Of a DNA stretch of 64,000 bases, positions 1 through 12,890 are shown in pieces. The notes under the pieces were generated by a model. It saw only the letters and a program-made list of their open reading frames with translations. It was not told where the DNA came from and did not search any database. Source of the stretch: Boesenbergia rotunda (Eukaryota; Streptophyta; Magnoliopsida; Zingiberales; Zingiberaceae); contig JAGFNQ010006452.1 in assembly GCA_024364735.1 (NCBI GenBank), forward strand, positions 1-64,000. Direction: 5' to 3'. The first letter of the stretch is position 1. Each line of letters begins with the position of its first letter. The translations under genes were made by a program, and so were the position numbers.

Positions 1-2
1 GT

Positions 3-3000
3 CACTGGCGAAGAAACTGCAAGGTTTATCTTGAGTCCTTGAAGAAGAAGGCATCCGATGCCCCATCCTCTTCAGGTATCTTCGTTATTGAATGTCACTC
101 TATTTCCTCGTCCACCTGGGTACTTGATACTGGGTGTAGCTCACATATATGTAATGACATACAGGGGCTAAGGAATAGAAGAAGACTCGTCAAGGGAGAA
201 GTGAATTTGCGAGTTGGAAATGGAGCAAAGATTGCTGCTGTTGCCATCGGAACATATTTGCTAAAGCTCCCTACTGGACTTGTCTTAGAGTTGGATAATT
301 GTTATTTTGTTCCTTCGTTAATAAAGAACATTGTATCTATTTCATGCTTGAATGAAAAGGGTTATCATTTAACTTTTAGTAACAATTGCTGTTACATAAC
401 TTTAAATGGTGTTCTTTATGGGACCGGAACTTTATACAATGGTATCTACACGTTAGATCTATCCGGTGACGTTTTCAATATCGAAGTTAGCAACAAACGT
501 GCTCGAATAGATAATCAAATAGACTCCTATACGTGGCATTGTCGTCTTGGCCATGTAAGTAAGAAACGCATGACCAAATTACACCGATGTGGAATTCTGA
601 AATCATTTAAACCCAGTTCATTTGATACATGCGAATCATGCTTAAAAGGCAAGATGACCAAATTACCCTTTTCCGGAAAAGGTAAACCAGTGGGAGAATT
701 GCTTGGTCTAATACATACTGATGTATGTGGACCAATGTCAACTCTTGCACAAGGAGGTTATAGCTACTTCATTACCTTTATCGATGATCACTCACGATTC
801 GGGTATGTGTTCTTAATGAAACACAAATCTGAAGCTTTTGAGAAATTCAAAGAGTTCAGAAGTGAAGTAGAGAAACAGCTTGGCAAAAGTATTAAGATAC
901 TTCGATCCGATCGGGGTGGTGAATACTTGAGTCAAGAGTTTCAAGATTATCTTAGGGACAATGGGATATTGTCTCAATGGACTCCGCCATATACACCATA
1001 GCATAATGGTGTATCTGAGAGGTGTAACCGAACCTTGATGGACATGGTTAGATCTATGATGAATCATGCAACTCTTCCAAAATCCTTTTAGGGCTATGCG
1101 CTTAAGACAGCTGTTTACTTACTAAACAGAGTCCCGACCAAGGTAGTCTCTACTACTCCATATGAGACGTGGAATAGTAAGAAACCTCATTTAACTCACC
1201 TTAAAATATGGGGTTGTCCTGCTTATGTAAAGCGGACTGTATCAGACAAATTGGATGCTAAGTCTGATAAATGTCTATTTATTGGATACCCTAAGGAAAC
1301 GAAGGGTTACCAATTCTATCATCCCTTGGAACAAAAGGTGTTTGTTTCAAGGCATACTGTATTTCTGGAAAAAGAATTTCTTTTACAAGAAAATAGTGGG
1401 AGTAACATTGAACTTGAAGAAGTTCAAAAAACTCCAATAGACATTACAGAGACACCTAGTCTAGACCCACAATCAATAACTCATAATGATGAGCTATCAG
1501 TTGAACCTAAAATAACACCACTTCTTCGTAGGTCTGATAGGACACGCAATATTCCAGAGAGATATAGATTTCTCATAAGTGAATCGAACGACGTGTTACT
1601 CATTAACAATGACGAACCTATCAGTTATGAAGATGTTCTGATAAATTCAGAAAGGGATAAATGGCTTGAAGCCATGAAGTCGGAAATGGATTCCTTGTAC
1701 GAACATCAAGTATAGGACTTGGTTAACCCGCCTGAAGGGATTAAGCCCATAGGGTGCAAGTGGGTTTTCAAGAAGGAAACCGACATGGAAGGTAATGTTG
1801 TTACCTTTAAGGCTAGATTGGTGGCAAAAGGATATCGTCAGAAACAAGGAATTGATTATGACGAAACCTATTCGCCAGTAGCTATGCTCAAATCCATTCG
1901 GATGCTCCTGGCCATAACAGCTCATTATGATTATGGGATATGGCAAATGGAAGTGAAAATAGCTTTCCTTAATGGAAACCTGCTTGAGGATGTATACATG
2001 ATACAACCTGAAGGTTTCACATCGGTTAATAAAACCAAAGTATGCAAGCTTCGACGATCCATATATTGACTAAAGCAAGCCTCCAGGAGCTGGAACATCC
2101 GTTTTGATGAGACAATCAAAGAGTTTGATTTCTCACAAAATCCTGACGAACCTTGTGTATACAAAAAGGTTAGTGGGAGTGCAGTCGTATTCCTAGTGTT
2201 ATATGTCGATGACATTTTACTTATAGGAAACGATATATCAGTCTTACAGTCAGTTAAAATTTGGTTGTCCAAAACTTTCTACTTGAAAGACCTGGGAGAA
2301 GCAACCTATATCCTTGGGATTATAATCTATAGTGATAGATCAAAACGGTTGCTTGGTCTTTCGCAGTCTACATATATAGACTGAGTGCTAGAAAGGTTTA
2401 GCATGTCGGAATCCAAGAAAGGTTACCTTCCCATCAGGCATGGGATCAACCTTTCAAAGTCTATGTGTCCGCGCACAGAAGACGAGAGGATTTGCATGAA
2501 TAAGATTCCTTATGCATCCGCGATAGGATCTATCATGTATGCTATGTTATGTACTAGGCCTGATGTATCATATGCTCTGAGCGTCACAAGCAGATACCAG
2601 TCTGATCCAGGAATGGATCATTGGGCGGCTGTCAAGACAATCCTCAAGTACTTAAGAAGAACCAAGGATGTGTTCCTAATATATGGAGAAGGTGATATGA
2701 TAATACGTGGATATACAGATGCCAGTTTCCAGACAGATAAGGATGACTCCAAATCTCAGTCCGGATACATATTTATTTTGAATGGAGGCGCAGTAAGCTG
2801 GAAAAGTTCCAAGCAAGACATCGTAGCGGATTCTACCACGGAAGCGGAATATATTGCAGCTTCGGAAGCAGCAAAGGAAGCAGTCTGGATCAAGAAGTTT
2901 GTCTCAGAACTTGGTGTGGTTCCAACCATTGATGAAGCAATACCGTTTACTGCGACAACAATGGAGCTATTGCACAAGTAAAGGAACCAAGGTCTCATCA

Positions 3001-3187
3001 GCGATCCAAACATGTGTTTCGCCGCTATCATCTGATCAGAGAGATTATAAGTAGGAATGACATACAAATTGAGAAAATTCCCACTGAAAGGAATTTAGCG
3101 GATCCTTTAACTAAGGCCTTGTCTCAAAGTAAGTTTGAGGGTCATGTTAGAGCCTGTGGTATTGGGTACCGTAGCGATTGGCATTAG
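3..3187 (+). pseudogene. Angela-like copia gag-pol polyprotein, decayed
   Basis: The first bases read HWRRNC, the tail of the gag zinc knuckle. There follow an aspartic protease (DTGCSSHIC, about 130), the His/Cys integrase finger (WHCRLGH ... CESCLKGK, about 535-655), the integrase core (HTDVCGP, DDHSRFG, RSDRGGEY, about 715-930), RT (VKIAFLNGN and YVDD at 2202-2213) and RNase H (YTDASFQTD, DSTTEAEY, about 2715-2860). The protein ends at TAG 3185-3187. One frame runs throughout, but in-frame stops lie at 999-1001, 1089-1091, 1713-1715, 2067-2069 and 2382-2384, and a one-base deletion near 2942 shifts the frame before the last 80 residues. At least one stop (1713) sits where the family has Trp. 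The product was a polyprotein for capsid assembly, cDNA synthesis and integration; this copy is dead. Confidence 0.9.
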
Positions 3188-3188
3188 G

Positions 3189-3201
3189 CCAAGTGGGAGT
3201 T
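3189..3201 (+). promoter_or_regulatory. Polypurine tract of Angela-like element
   Basis: A purine-rich CCAAGTGGGAGTT lies directly before the TG of the 3' LTR. This is where plus-strand DNA synthesis is primed in copia elements. Confidence 0.75.
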
Positions 3202-4080
3202 TGTTAGTGATATGAGAGAAGTGTCCTAAGGCAATCGCCTTATGATTATAATCATTTATTTTAATAAATGAATATTCACTATTTGAGTATACATGATTAT
3301 TTGATTAAGATCTTAAGCTCATTTACTGAATGTCCGCAATACAATTCACAGCATAAGAGAATTTGTGATGAATTCACAACTAGTGATTATCTCTACATGT
3401 GCAATTGTGAAATATTGAAATTGTCCGTAGTCGATGAATTGATAAATACGGACACTATCAATTCTGTTGAGACTAGCATGGGTTATTCTCTAATCAGCTA
3501 ATTCTCACTTGCTGGTGATATTGAGATGTCCGGAGATAAACATGAATGCTAGTTAAGGGAACTAGTTCATTGGAGTGACTGGCTGTAAATCTTCATATGG
3601 TAGTCTACATATAGATATGTCAGTGAAGTTCTGACTGCAGCTTAAGTGCGATGTTCCTTTGACTTGCGGTGTTCAAGTCATCTTGGTCATGGAGACTTAT
3701 ACTTTGACATCTTAAGCAAGCATCTCCAAGGAGGTGTGGACCCAGGATGATTGGGTATAAGCCGAAGTGCCCGAAGATGTTTGAACAGCCTACAAAGGAT
3801 TCACCACTCCTTGCGAGGAGATGTATACACGAGGCCTATCGTCGGATTGTTACTCGAAGCCTCTGGCTAGAGCATGACATGTTCAGAGTATGAATATATT
3901 AAATGCATGAGAGTAATTAGAATCCATAGGACGAGGAAACATTACTTGGGCTAGGTGTGACGTAGTCAGCCTAGTGGGGACTGACACACATAGACCATGT
4001 CCTGAACCAAGTGGGTATAAGATGGTGAAGGGAATGGGGCACGATTTATTATAGCTGCTAAAGGGTTTCAGAATCATTTC
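3202..4080 (+). repeat. 3' LTR of Angela-like element, left part
   Basis: The LTR begins TGTTAGTGATATGAG right after the polypurine tract. This piece is the upstream half of U3 and has no credible ORF. It stops at ATTTC (4076-4080), the target duplication made by the solo gypsy LTR that follows. Confidence 0.8.
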
Positions 4081-7000
4081 TGTAAAATACGGTGATTCGA
4101 AAATCCGGACCAGAAAATTTTTCAAGATTTTTCTGAATTGAGACTAGGGTTTCCGGCCCTACGGGAGAAGCCCAGGGGCTTTCGGGTAAACTCTAAATTT
4201 CGAGAGGGTAAATAATTTGACCATAGAAATTATTTGAGGTTAAATTATAATAAATAGGGGTTAAATGGTTAAATCCTTTGCCCTAGGGGTAGGATTGAAA
4301 TTTCTAAAGTCGAAGGGCCTTTTTGCAAAAAGATCCCTTTTTGTATTAAAAGCTTTCGGCCGAATCCCACCCGAGCCCTAACCCGCAGCGCCGTCTTCTT
4401 CCTCCCTCGTGCCTAGCCGTCGTCAAAGTCGACTCGACCTTCTTCTTCTCCCCTGCGTCGTGTGCCCTAGCCGCGGATGAACTCCTCGACCTTGGGCTCG
4501 ATCCTCTCCCTGTGCTCGCGTCGGTGCCAAGGGATCACTCTGTATACTCCATTAGATGTTGGTCTTCAACTCCTCAGCGGGTTGCAACAGAGAAGGTAAG
4601 CTCTCGGTTCTTTAGATTATCCTCCTTGTACTCCTTGGTTCGAGTTGTGCCGAGTTTGTGAGATCATCGGTTTTGTTTAGAGGCGACTTCTCTTCCCTAT
4701 GGCGATTCTGCTCTCGCTCCATTGGAGAGGATATAGTGTTCGTGAGGAGTTGTGTTGGGAAGGAGAGCTTCGCTTGTTCAATGATTTATCTGTTGGATTT
4801 GATCAGCGGAGCTTTTGCCTGCCATCAAAGGTAAGAATCGAATTGATTTGAATTCATTTTGGTCTAAAATCTTGCTGAGGTAGATCTATTTTGGAGATTG
4901 AGTTATAGCTCTATTTCTGATTCTGATACGGAATTTAGGGGAATTTGGGTTGTTGTTGTCTTCCCCTGCCATGCGATACCTGGATGGAGTAGGGATTGCC
5001 TCTAGACTAACTGGGAGTTTTGTTTGGTCTAGGTTGATGTTGGTTCTGTTTATCCAGCTGTTTGAGTAGAATGGTGGGTTTCTAATGATCATTGGAAGTT
5101 CGCTTATGTTTGCTGTTTCTTGATCTTGGCCATATGTTTTCTGATCAGATGGATTGAATCTATCATAATAGGATTAGGCTGTTTAGCTATGGAATTTTTG
5201 TATTGGTTGATGAAGTGTGTTAGCTGTGTATGGTTTATTGTTTACTCGGCGTGTGAGTTTGTTCTGTGAACATAACTAGGTTTGATAACTAGCCCAGCTT
5301 GTTACTGTGAAATCTTTTCCCTAGGTGTTGCTTTAATGAATACGATTTCAGTTTGTAATTGTGTTGTGAGGTTTTTGGATTAGCTGGGGGGGATTGATAC
5401 ATTGGTTTGGATTAATTAGTAAATTCTTGGTTTAATTGGAATCATTATGGATATGTTTGTATGGTTTTGATTTGGAAGTTAATCGGTATAGGTTTGATTT
5501 CCCTAACCTTGTATTATTTGAATGTTGCCATGTGGTGATCTATGGAGGTAAAGATCAATTTGTAATGGAAGGATTTGTTAATTGATGGAGTTAAGCTTCC
5601 GTTGTTGATCTGTGTTATGAGATTAGGTTAATGGAGATTAAACCTAATAATTTAAGTTTGAGGCATTGGAATGTGGGATAATTAAGACCTACTCATTTAT
5701 TGTAGTTAAATAAATGAAACGAGATAATTAGGACGATCCTAATTATTTGAGACAGTTTGTTTAGCTATAAATTTCATATTATGGTAGCTAAACGTTATGC
5801 CTTTGATACAGGGCATTGATTGGAGTTAGCATTTCTGATTATCAGCCGGGAGGCTCTTTCTGATATGAGCATCTTACGATGGAGGCGGGTACCCTTTGAC
5901 TTATCTCTTTTGATATTGTCATGTGATTATGCATAGACTATTATAGATAGCAGTAAGATTATACGCTATCCCTGTTTATTATGCCTGTTCTGGATACTTG
6001 TTGTTCATCTCTGAGTTATTGTGCCTGTTCTGGATACATGTAGTTTATCCCTGAGTTATTATGCTGTTTGTTCCATACAGTCTCGGATATTGTCATATCT
6101 ATATATATGCTTAGAGATAGTGGTGTATCTCCTGCCTTTGACCTTGAGGGATTGGTAGTTTTCCGGTCAGTATACCTTGTAAGTTACCTGTATTTCCTGT
6201 TATAGGATTTCAGACTGAGACTTAGTATACTGAGGACTTGGGAGGGAGGTATGTGTATCTATCATACACCATCTCTGCATTATTGCATGCTGACCCACGC
6301 GGACGTTGTGGATGATGTCCTGACTGGGTACAGGTTGTCACAGCTCTACCCACGCGGACGTTATGGACAATCCTGACTGGGACTAGGGGGTGACACATGT
6401 CATTGCATCAGGGTGCTTTATATGTTTGGGGCATGCACCATCCTTGCATTGTTGCATGCTGACCCACGCGGACGTTGTGGACCATGTCCTGACTGGGTAC
6501 AGTTTGTCACAGCTCTACCCACGCGGACGTCGTGGACGATATCCTGACTGGGACTAGGGGGTGACACATGTCATTGCACCATGTGCATATTTTGCATTGT
6601 GCATTGTTTGCTGCACTTATTTGCTGCACTTGTTTGACATCGCATATTCTGGAGACTTGCTAACTGAGCTTATATGTCTATTGGTTTTCCTCTGGTATTT
6701 CTTACCCTCTATACAGGTTAGATGGATTCAGGTATATATCTACTTCGGTATGTTCAGTACTAGTTTTTCCCTACTGTTGTTGTGAGACTGTAGTAGCTGA
6801 ACTCTTATTGTTGGTATAACCTTCTATGCATATCTGTTGGGTATTCGCTGAGCTATGGACTCACCCCGTTGCCATATATTTTTATTTCAGGTTGATGTCT
6901 GCGAGGAGATCCCTAGTCGCCAGTCCCCAGCTCCAGAGGAGCTCTGTTTAGTTTTACCTTACTTTGTTTCGGTTATGGACCCTGTAGTATTTACTATGCT

Positions 7001-7330
7001 TCCGCTATTTTGATTTGAACCGGTATGCACGTTTTATTTGATGGTATTGTACTTTTGAGTCCTATGTTGGACTTCGATTGGTTTTGGTTTTGTTCCTGCC
7101 CCCTGGCAGCTCAGGTGAGTTCGGATTTGGTTTTTCGATATTTATAATCATATAACTGTTGTTACTGCTTATATCTGAGGCCTGTGGCCCTTTAAACTGC
7201 GTGGTTGAGCAAATATATATATTGCGTGGATTGTTATATGTATTGTGTGTGTGTAAATTGTCTGCCGGACAGGGGAGGTGCTGTCCGATTTTATATTGGA
7301 TCAGCGGCTCCTGGGTCTCGGGGCGTGACA
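4081..7330 (+). mobile_element. Solo LTR of a Ty3/gypsy element, probably chromovirus (Tekay-like)
   Basis: A 3250-bp TG...CA unit (TGTAAAATACGG ... GGGGCGTGACA) is flanked on both sides by ATTTC (4076-4080 and 7331-7335), and the host LTR continues cleanly beyond it. No PBS, coding region or second LTR is present, so this is the product of LTR-LTR recombination. A GGGGCGTGACA end is what usually precedes the tRNA-Met PBS in plant chromoviruses. A TATA-like TATTAAAAG (about 4347) followed by a C-rich leader also favours plus orientation, but orientation and clade are inferences. The TSD and ends are direct observations. Confidence 0.8.
6262..6600 (+). repeat. Two ~170-bp tandem units inside the solo gypsy LTR
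   Basis: The block with CATGCTGACCCACGCGGAC, GTCCTGACTGGG and GGGGGTGACACATGTCATT occurs twice, about 170 bp apart. Each unit itself carries the CCCACGCGGACGT motif twice, so there is a shorter nested repeat inside the longer one. Confidence 0.85.
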
Positions 7331-8653
7331 ATTTCTGAGGTCAACCGTTGATTTTTCAATTAATTGGGGATCATGATGTACTACTAGGTGCCACTCATGA
7401 TCATTCTATAATTAATTAGTTAATTATGGAGGGCCAACATAAATTGAAATCCTATTTGGTCACACGCATAATGAGTAACTCGAAGGATTTAAAACGAGTT
7501 GAGAATTGGATTCTCCAATCGAGATAGACTATTTTTGGTAAGTCCAAACAATAGTCAAAACTAAATTTATTTCAGACGCATCGGAAGCATAGAATGGCTA
7601 AGTCTTTTAAAGACTTAATGGGTGAATTAAATAAGTTTAATTCATTAAGGGATTTGATCCAATTGGGGTTAGATGGGCCGGCCAAGGAAGGGGGCCTCCT
7701 CTCTTCTTGTCATGGCCGGCCACCACCATAAGAGGATAAGGCTATTTTGGTTTGTTTTATAAAATAGACCAAAGGTTGGTTTATTTTATAAAAGGTTATA
7801 TAAATTTTTATATAATGAACCATGAGTTGGTTTGTTTAATAAAATTTATATAATGAACCAATGGTTGGTTTGTTTTATAAATTTTTATATAATGAACCAA
7901 TGGTTGGTTTGTTTTATAAATTTTATATAATCATGCCAAAAGAAAGAGAGCCTTGATTATGGATTGATTGAGAAATTATTCCATAATCAAGAAGAAGAAG
8001 CTTGATCATGAGAGCCTTGATTATGGATTGATTGAGAAATTATTCCATAATCAAGGAGAGGTTTGCTTGGGAATTAAGAAACCTCTCCCTATATAAAGGA
8101 CCCAAGGGGTGCCATGGAAGATGATCCATCCAAGAATTGCTTGGGCTCTCTCCTCTTCTTCTCTCCCTCTCTCTTAGCCGGCCATAGGCCTTCTTTCTTT
8201 CTTCTTGCCGTGAGCACAAGGAGAAGCATCAAGGCGACGAAGTTCTTCCTTGCGACGATCTTCCTCTTCGGCCAACCTTGGTGGTGAGTCTTTCGATTTG
8301 ATTACTCTCTCGGTTTTCATCGTGTTCACGGTAAATCTAGTAGTTCTCGTGAACACGAAACTCGTGGCTTAGCGAAGTCATCCCGACGATACTCGACGTG
8401 GATACGAATAGAGGCGGAGCTTTCAAAGGACGCTAACGATTGGATCTCGTCCCTTCTTCCAAGTTACGCAAGGTAATTCGTAGAGTAATCTCCTTTTCTG
8501 CAAAAATTTTATATTACGATTATGTGAACACATTGCATGCTTAGGATATGTGTTAGAATAATTTAGGAAATTATTCATGCTTTTGTTTCCGCTGCATGTA
8601 ATTATGTAACAATTATAATACGTGTCCGCGTCGGCATGCACCCAGTCCCAACA
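7331..8653 (+). repeat. 3' LTR of Angela-like element, right part
   Basis: The interrupted LTR resumes at the second ATTTC. It contains AT-rich tandem repeats, a TATA box (TATATAAA at 8090-8097), then a transcribed leader rich in CT, and ends CCCAACA. Without the insert the LTR is about 2.2 kb. Short ORFs here are not conserved protein. Confidence 0.8.
7740..8063 (+). repeat. AT-rich direct repeats upstream of the LTR TATA box
   Basis: Two repeat types lie in series. First comes a roughly 45-50 bp unit containing GGTTGGTTTGTTTTATAAA and TATATAATGAACCA, several copies to about 7930. Then a unit with GAGCCTTGATTATGGATTG and GAGAAATTATTCCATAATC occurs twice, at about 7949 and 8011. They sit where U3 control sequences are expected. 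Confidence 0.75.
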
Positions 8654-11137
8654 ATTTTATTGATCATTTCAGATTCTTAAATCCATATTTGACCTACATT
8701 TTACTTGCTTAATATTGAATTTAGCCTAGGCTTCATGAATCTATTCTATTTTGGGCTTTATTGTAAATCTTGATATATTTGAATTATTTTGCTACTAATT
8801 GTTGATCTACTTCTGTAGGCTTGGAAGGATCATGGACCTGGGTTATGCTGGGTCAAACTTGAGTTAGAAGTGGACCCGGATCGAGTGATCAAGCATCGGC
8901 TAATATGGGTCGTCTGATTCAAAAATGGTTAGATCTAGGCCATCTGAGAACTTTGAGGCAATCTGAGCTAGGGTTAATGTTAATCAAGCACTTGGATCAA
9001 GATCTGAAGATTTCATCCAAATTAGAGATCATCTAGCCGTTGGATCAAGATCAGAGGGATCTAGATCGCCCATTCAAAGATCAGGTCGATCTGAGCCATT
9101 CGTTGCAAATCTGGAAGATCCGAGCTATTGAGAGGTAGATCCTGACCTCTGATCAAGATCTGGAAGGTTTGATGCAGACCGGATGAGGTTCAACCGTTGG
9201 ATGAGCGATAGACAATCTGAGCCGTCCAATGCTAACTGATATAAACGGTCACCTGCCCCGATCAGAATTGTCACGTGTTCGCCGAGTTCTTCGCATTTCC
9301 TCCACTGTTCTTCGTTTCTTCTGAAATTTTCTTCATCAGAAGGCGTGACCACTTCGATTTCGACTTTGAAACAAGATCTGGATCGTTGGGAAGGAGTTTC
9401 CGTGGAGATTCTAGCTCAGAGTCGCACCAGAATAGAGTTGATTGAGGGTTTCGTCAATTCTATAATCCGATCGTTTGGATCTCGATTTTGTGCCATTTTC
9501 ATCTATCGGAGCTATCTGGAGGATCCTCTGGAGTGCTCTGATCATCACCAAATCATCATCGTACTTCTACTTCGCGAAATCGAGGAGATTGGATGGGTTG
9601 TCTTCAGCTGAGTGCAGTTTCTAAGCAGAATCGATATTGAGGCAGTTTTTCCATTGATCTGCAGAGATGAGGGGTTCTTGGCTTGCTCTTGTGTGACGGC
9701 AAGGAGATCTTGAGCTAAGGAATGGATCGGAGCTTAGTTTCTTACTGAATTTCAATTTCTTAGCAGTAGTTTCAATTGCAGCGTGCCATTTCCATTTCTG
9801 AACTCTGTATTAGTTTTATTGGATATATTTTTGTAGTTGTTAGCTTTTCAATTCTGCACTCTAGTTAGCTAGGTTGTTTGAGTAGTGAACGATTGCAATT
9901 AGATCAGCTACTCCGCATTGAAACATTTCTGAATTTAGTATCAATCCTGCATTTCTATTCAAGTTGTTTGCGTATCAGTCCTTGTTTTGACTTCTAAGTT
10001 TGGTATCCAGCAAGTTTAGTTCTTCTCTGAATTTCAATTGTAGCTTGTTCCATTTACGTAACATTTTATATCAACTTCTGAATTGGTCTCAGCTTGCGTA
10101 TCAGATTTCTTTTAGCATGTTCAGTTCAACATATATGAAATTGTGCCAAGTAACCATTAGCTTTTCCTTAAGCTTCTCTGAATTTCGATTAGTTACTCAA
10201 GCTCAGTTTGCATGTGTTAGCTTCAGCATTTGATTTGTTACTGCATCATTGCATTCGATTTATCAAGTTCTTCATTTTCATATCTGCCTTCGATTTCTCA
10301 CTGCATATTAGTTTGAGATCTGAAATTTTGTTTCATATTCATTTGTTTATATTCACTTGTTTCTGAATTCTGTATTTGATTTGTTATTTCACATTTATCT
10401 GCCTCACATCAGCTGCTTCACATTAGTTCTTCACATCAGTTTATAAATCTGCAATTAGTTCAGATTCCGGCACCTAAGTTCTCCTCCATTTGGTATCAAG
10501 TTAGCTTCAATTCTTCATTTTGGATCAAGAGAAGTTTTGGCAATGATAAGTTAAGTGCAACTGTTAGTGAGCTTTTGTGCTTTGAAATCAGTTAGTTTTG
10601 CATTCGGATATTTCTGAACTTACTCATCCATGTTTGCATTTGGTTGTTTCCGAATTTTGTAGCTAGCTTGTGTTTCCTTTGTCTTAAGTTTGAATTCTAA
10701 AGTAAGTTGTTCTTTTGCATTAACTTCAATCGAAAATATCAGCATTGTGTTGATTCACTTTGCTTAGCATCTAGTTTGCATTTGATATCAAATTTGTCTT
10801 CCAAGTGGGCTACTTGCATTGGTAAATTTAAATTTCCAATTGTTTGAGTTCATTAGTTGAAATTACTTAGCTTAAGTTCCATACTTAATTTTTCTTTCTT
10901 TTTCCTTGTGTTTTCATTCCTGATTGTAACCCAACCCAAATCTTATCTGAAACCCAAAAACATTTGACGACATATAAACTCAAAGCTTGAATCAAACAAC
11001 CTTAGCTAGCCCTAGGAAAAATACGACCTGTGACCCCTTTACTACATTTCTATTCTTTGCTAGCAAAATGGATTTTCAGCTTTACACATATCTAAATTTG
11101 AGACCCACATTCGTGACAACCTCTTTTAGGTCCGTCA
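8654..11137 (+). repeat. 5' LTR of Athila-like element, first 11 bp missing
   Basis: It aligns by eye along its length with 17846-18602 plus 28449-30195. It begins at the copy's twelfth base because of the copia insertion and ends GTCCGTCA. A possible TATA motif, TATAAAC, is at 9240-9246. The region has no supportable gene; short ORFs differ between the two LTR copies. Confidence 0.88.
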
Positions 11138-11143
11138 AATTAT

Positions 11144-11160
11144 TGGCGCCGTTGCTGGGG
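11144..11160 (+). promoter_or_regulatory. Primer-binding site for tRNA-Asp
   Basis: TGGCGCCGTTGCTGGGG lies 6 bp after the LTR. It differs by one base from the complement of the tRNA-Asp 3' end (TGGCGCCGTTGCCGGGG), the usual primer of Athila elements. Confidence 0.85.
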
Positions 11161-12429
11161 AACTACTAGTTGAGTTGTTTGATTTTTTGCTTGTGTGCTT
11201 ATTTCATATTTTTCTTGATCCATTTTTGTGCTTACTGCTATATCTTGTAATTTACTTTATCTGCTTTATTTTTCTATATACATTTGCTGCGATTTGTTTA
11301 TTTTATGACCAGGTCAGCAGGTGGTGATCTTGAAGAATTTGACCTTGAAATTGAGAGAACTTTCAGAGCAAGGAGGAGCCAAGGCATAATTTCAGAGGCT
11401 ATTGATATTCCCCCTCTTCAGACTATTCCTACTCATTCAGGCATTATTATGGCAGACCACCAGAAGACCATGAAAGAACTAGCAGCACCAGATGATACCT
11501 TTCAGTATTCGAGCATTGCTTATCCAGAGCTGACTGGCGATTTTGAGCTTAGATCTGGACTCATCCACTTGCTACCTAAATTTCAAGGATTATCTGGAGA
11601 AGATCCAAACAGGCACCTGCATGAATTTCACGTAGTCTGCTCCACAATGAAGCCTCAGGGGATTTCAGAGGAAGATATCAAGCTGAGGGCTTTTCCCTTT
11701 TCATTGACTGGAGCAGCAAATGATTGGTTCTAATATTTACCTACTGGGCACGTGTCTAGCTGGATTTCCATGAAGAAGGCGTTCCTAGAAAAATATTTCC
11801 CAGCCTCCAGAACTGCAATCATTAGAAAGAGCATATGTGGTATACAGCAAGTGGTGGGGGAGACTTTTTATAACTACTGGGAGAGATTTAACAAGTTATG
11901 CTCCAGTTGCCCACAACACCAGATCAGCGAGCAGCTCTTTATTCAGCATTTCTAAGAGGGATTATTGCAGATGGATAGGATCATGATAGATGCTGCAGCT
12001 GGAGGAGCCCTAGTTAACAAAACACCAGAAAAGCTAGGGAGCTTATTTCAAACATGGCAGAAAATTCTCAGCAGTTTGGAAGTAGAGCATTGTCCACCAG
12101 AGGAGTGAGTGAGGTCCAGGTGGTTTCAAATGATCAGAAAGAAATCAAGAATGCATTGGTAGAGCTCACATCATTGATAAAGCAAATGGCTCCTAATAAT
12201 GCAAGCCAAAATTCCAACCTTTCGGTACCTCCACAATTAAGCCAAGTGATGAGGGTATGTGGTATTTGCTCTAGTCAGGAACATAATTCAGATTCATGTC
12301 CCAATCTCCAACAAGATGAGACAATAGCGGCATTGGTTAGGGGACAATTTCAAGCCCGGAATAACCCTTACTCCTCTACTTATAACCCTAGTTGGAGGGA
12401 TCATCCAAATCTGAGGTATGGGAATTCTT

Positions 12430-12890
12430 TCTACCAACAAAGCCCACAACAACAACAATTTCAGCAGCCTCAACAAAGTTTCCAGCAACCACAGCAATCT
12501 CAGCCGCAAAATCTGCAATTCCAGCATCAAAATCAGCAATTCCAGCCAACATTTCAAAATTTCCAGCAACCGTTTCAAGGGAATCAACAAGGTTTCCAAG
12601 GGAATTTGAATTTTCAGCAACAATATCAACCCTTACAGCAACAATTCCAACAACCGCAGCAAGGTTTTCAGACTTGGAATCAAAGTTTTCAGCCACAAAA
12701 TCAAGGATTTCAGCCCACTCAATTTCAATCTTCACCACAACCATTCCTACTCCAAAATCAGAATTTCCAAGACTATAATTCTCAGCAAATTCAACCATCA
12801 CTCCAGCCTACTTATCAGCCATTTCAACAACAATTTCAGCCCTCCTATCAGCCCCAACAGTCCCAACTCCAACAATCACAGCAGGGCAAT
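12430..12890 (+). repeat. Q/F/P-rich low-complexity coding segment
   Basis: This part of gag is built on degenerate FQQPQQ-type units, with Gln as the commonest residue and regular Phe and Pro. The composition is prion-like. Opposite-strand and other-frame ORFs over this stretch are by-products of the CAA/CAG repeats. Confidence 0.85.

Larger units (their letters stand above)
1..8653 (+). mobile_element. Angela/BARE-like Ty1/copia retrotransposon, 5' end outside window
   Basis: This is the 3' part of a copia element. It holds the end of gag, a whole pol remnant, a polypurine tract and one complete 3' LTR that ends CCCAACA at 8653. The order protease, integrase, RT, RNase H is that of Ty1/copia. 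The LTR start (TGTTAGTGATATGAG, then a CCTAAGGCAAT-like stretch) and the CCCAACA end recall the Angela/BARE group of monocots. The element lies inside the 5' LTR of the Athila-like element: the bases just after 8653 match bases 12 onward of that LTR's other copy at 17846. Its own LTR is split by a 3.25-kb solo LTR. Its left TSD lies outside the window. Confidence 0.85.

Noticed and set aside
6561..6785. Hydrophobic ORF that could be a small membrane protein
   Set aside because: Lies in the U5 side of a solo LTR, has no homology I recognise and no context for expression.
12294..12801. Minus-strand and other-frame ORFs of 110-140 codons over the gag Q-rich region
   Set aside because: Shadow ORFs of CAA/CAG/TTT repeats; the plus-strand gag frame explains the sequence.
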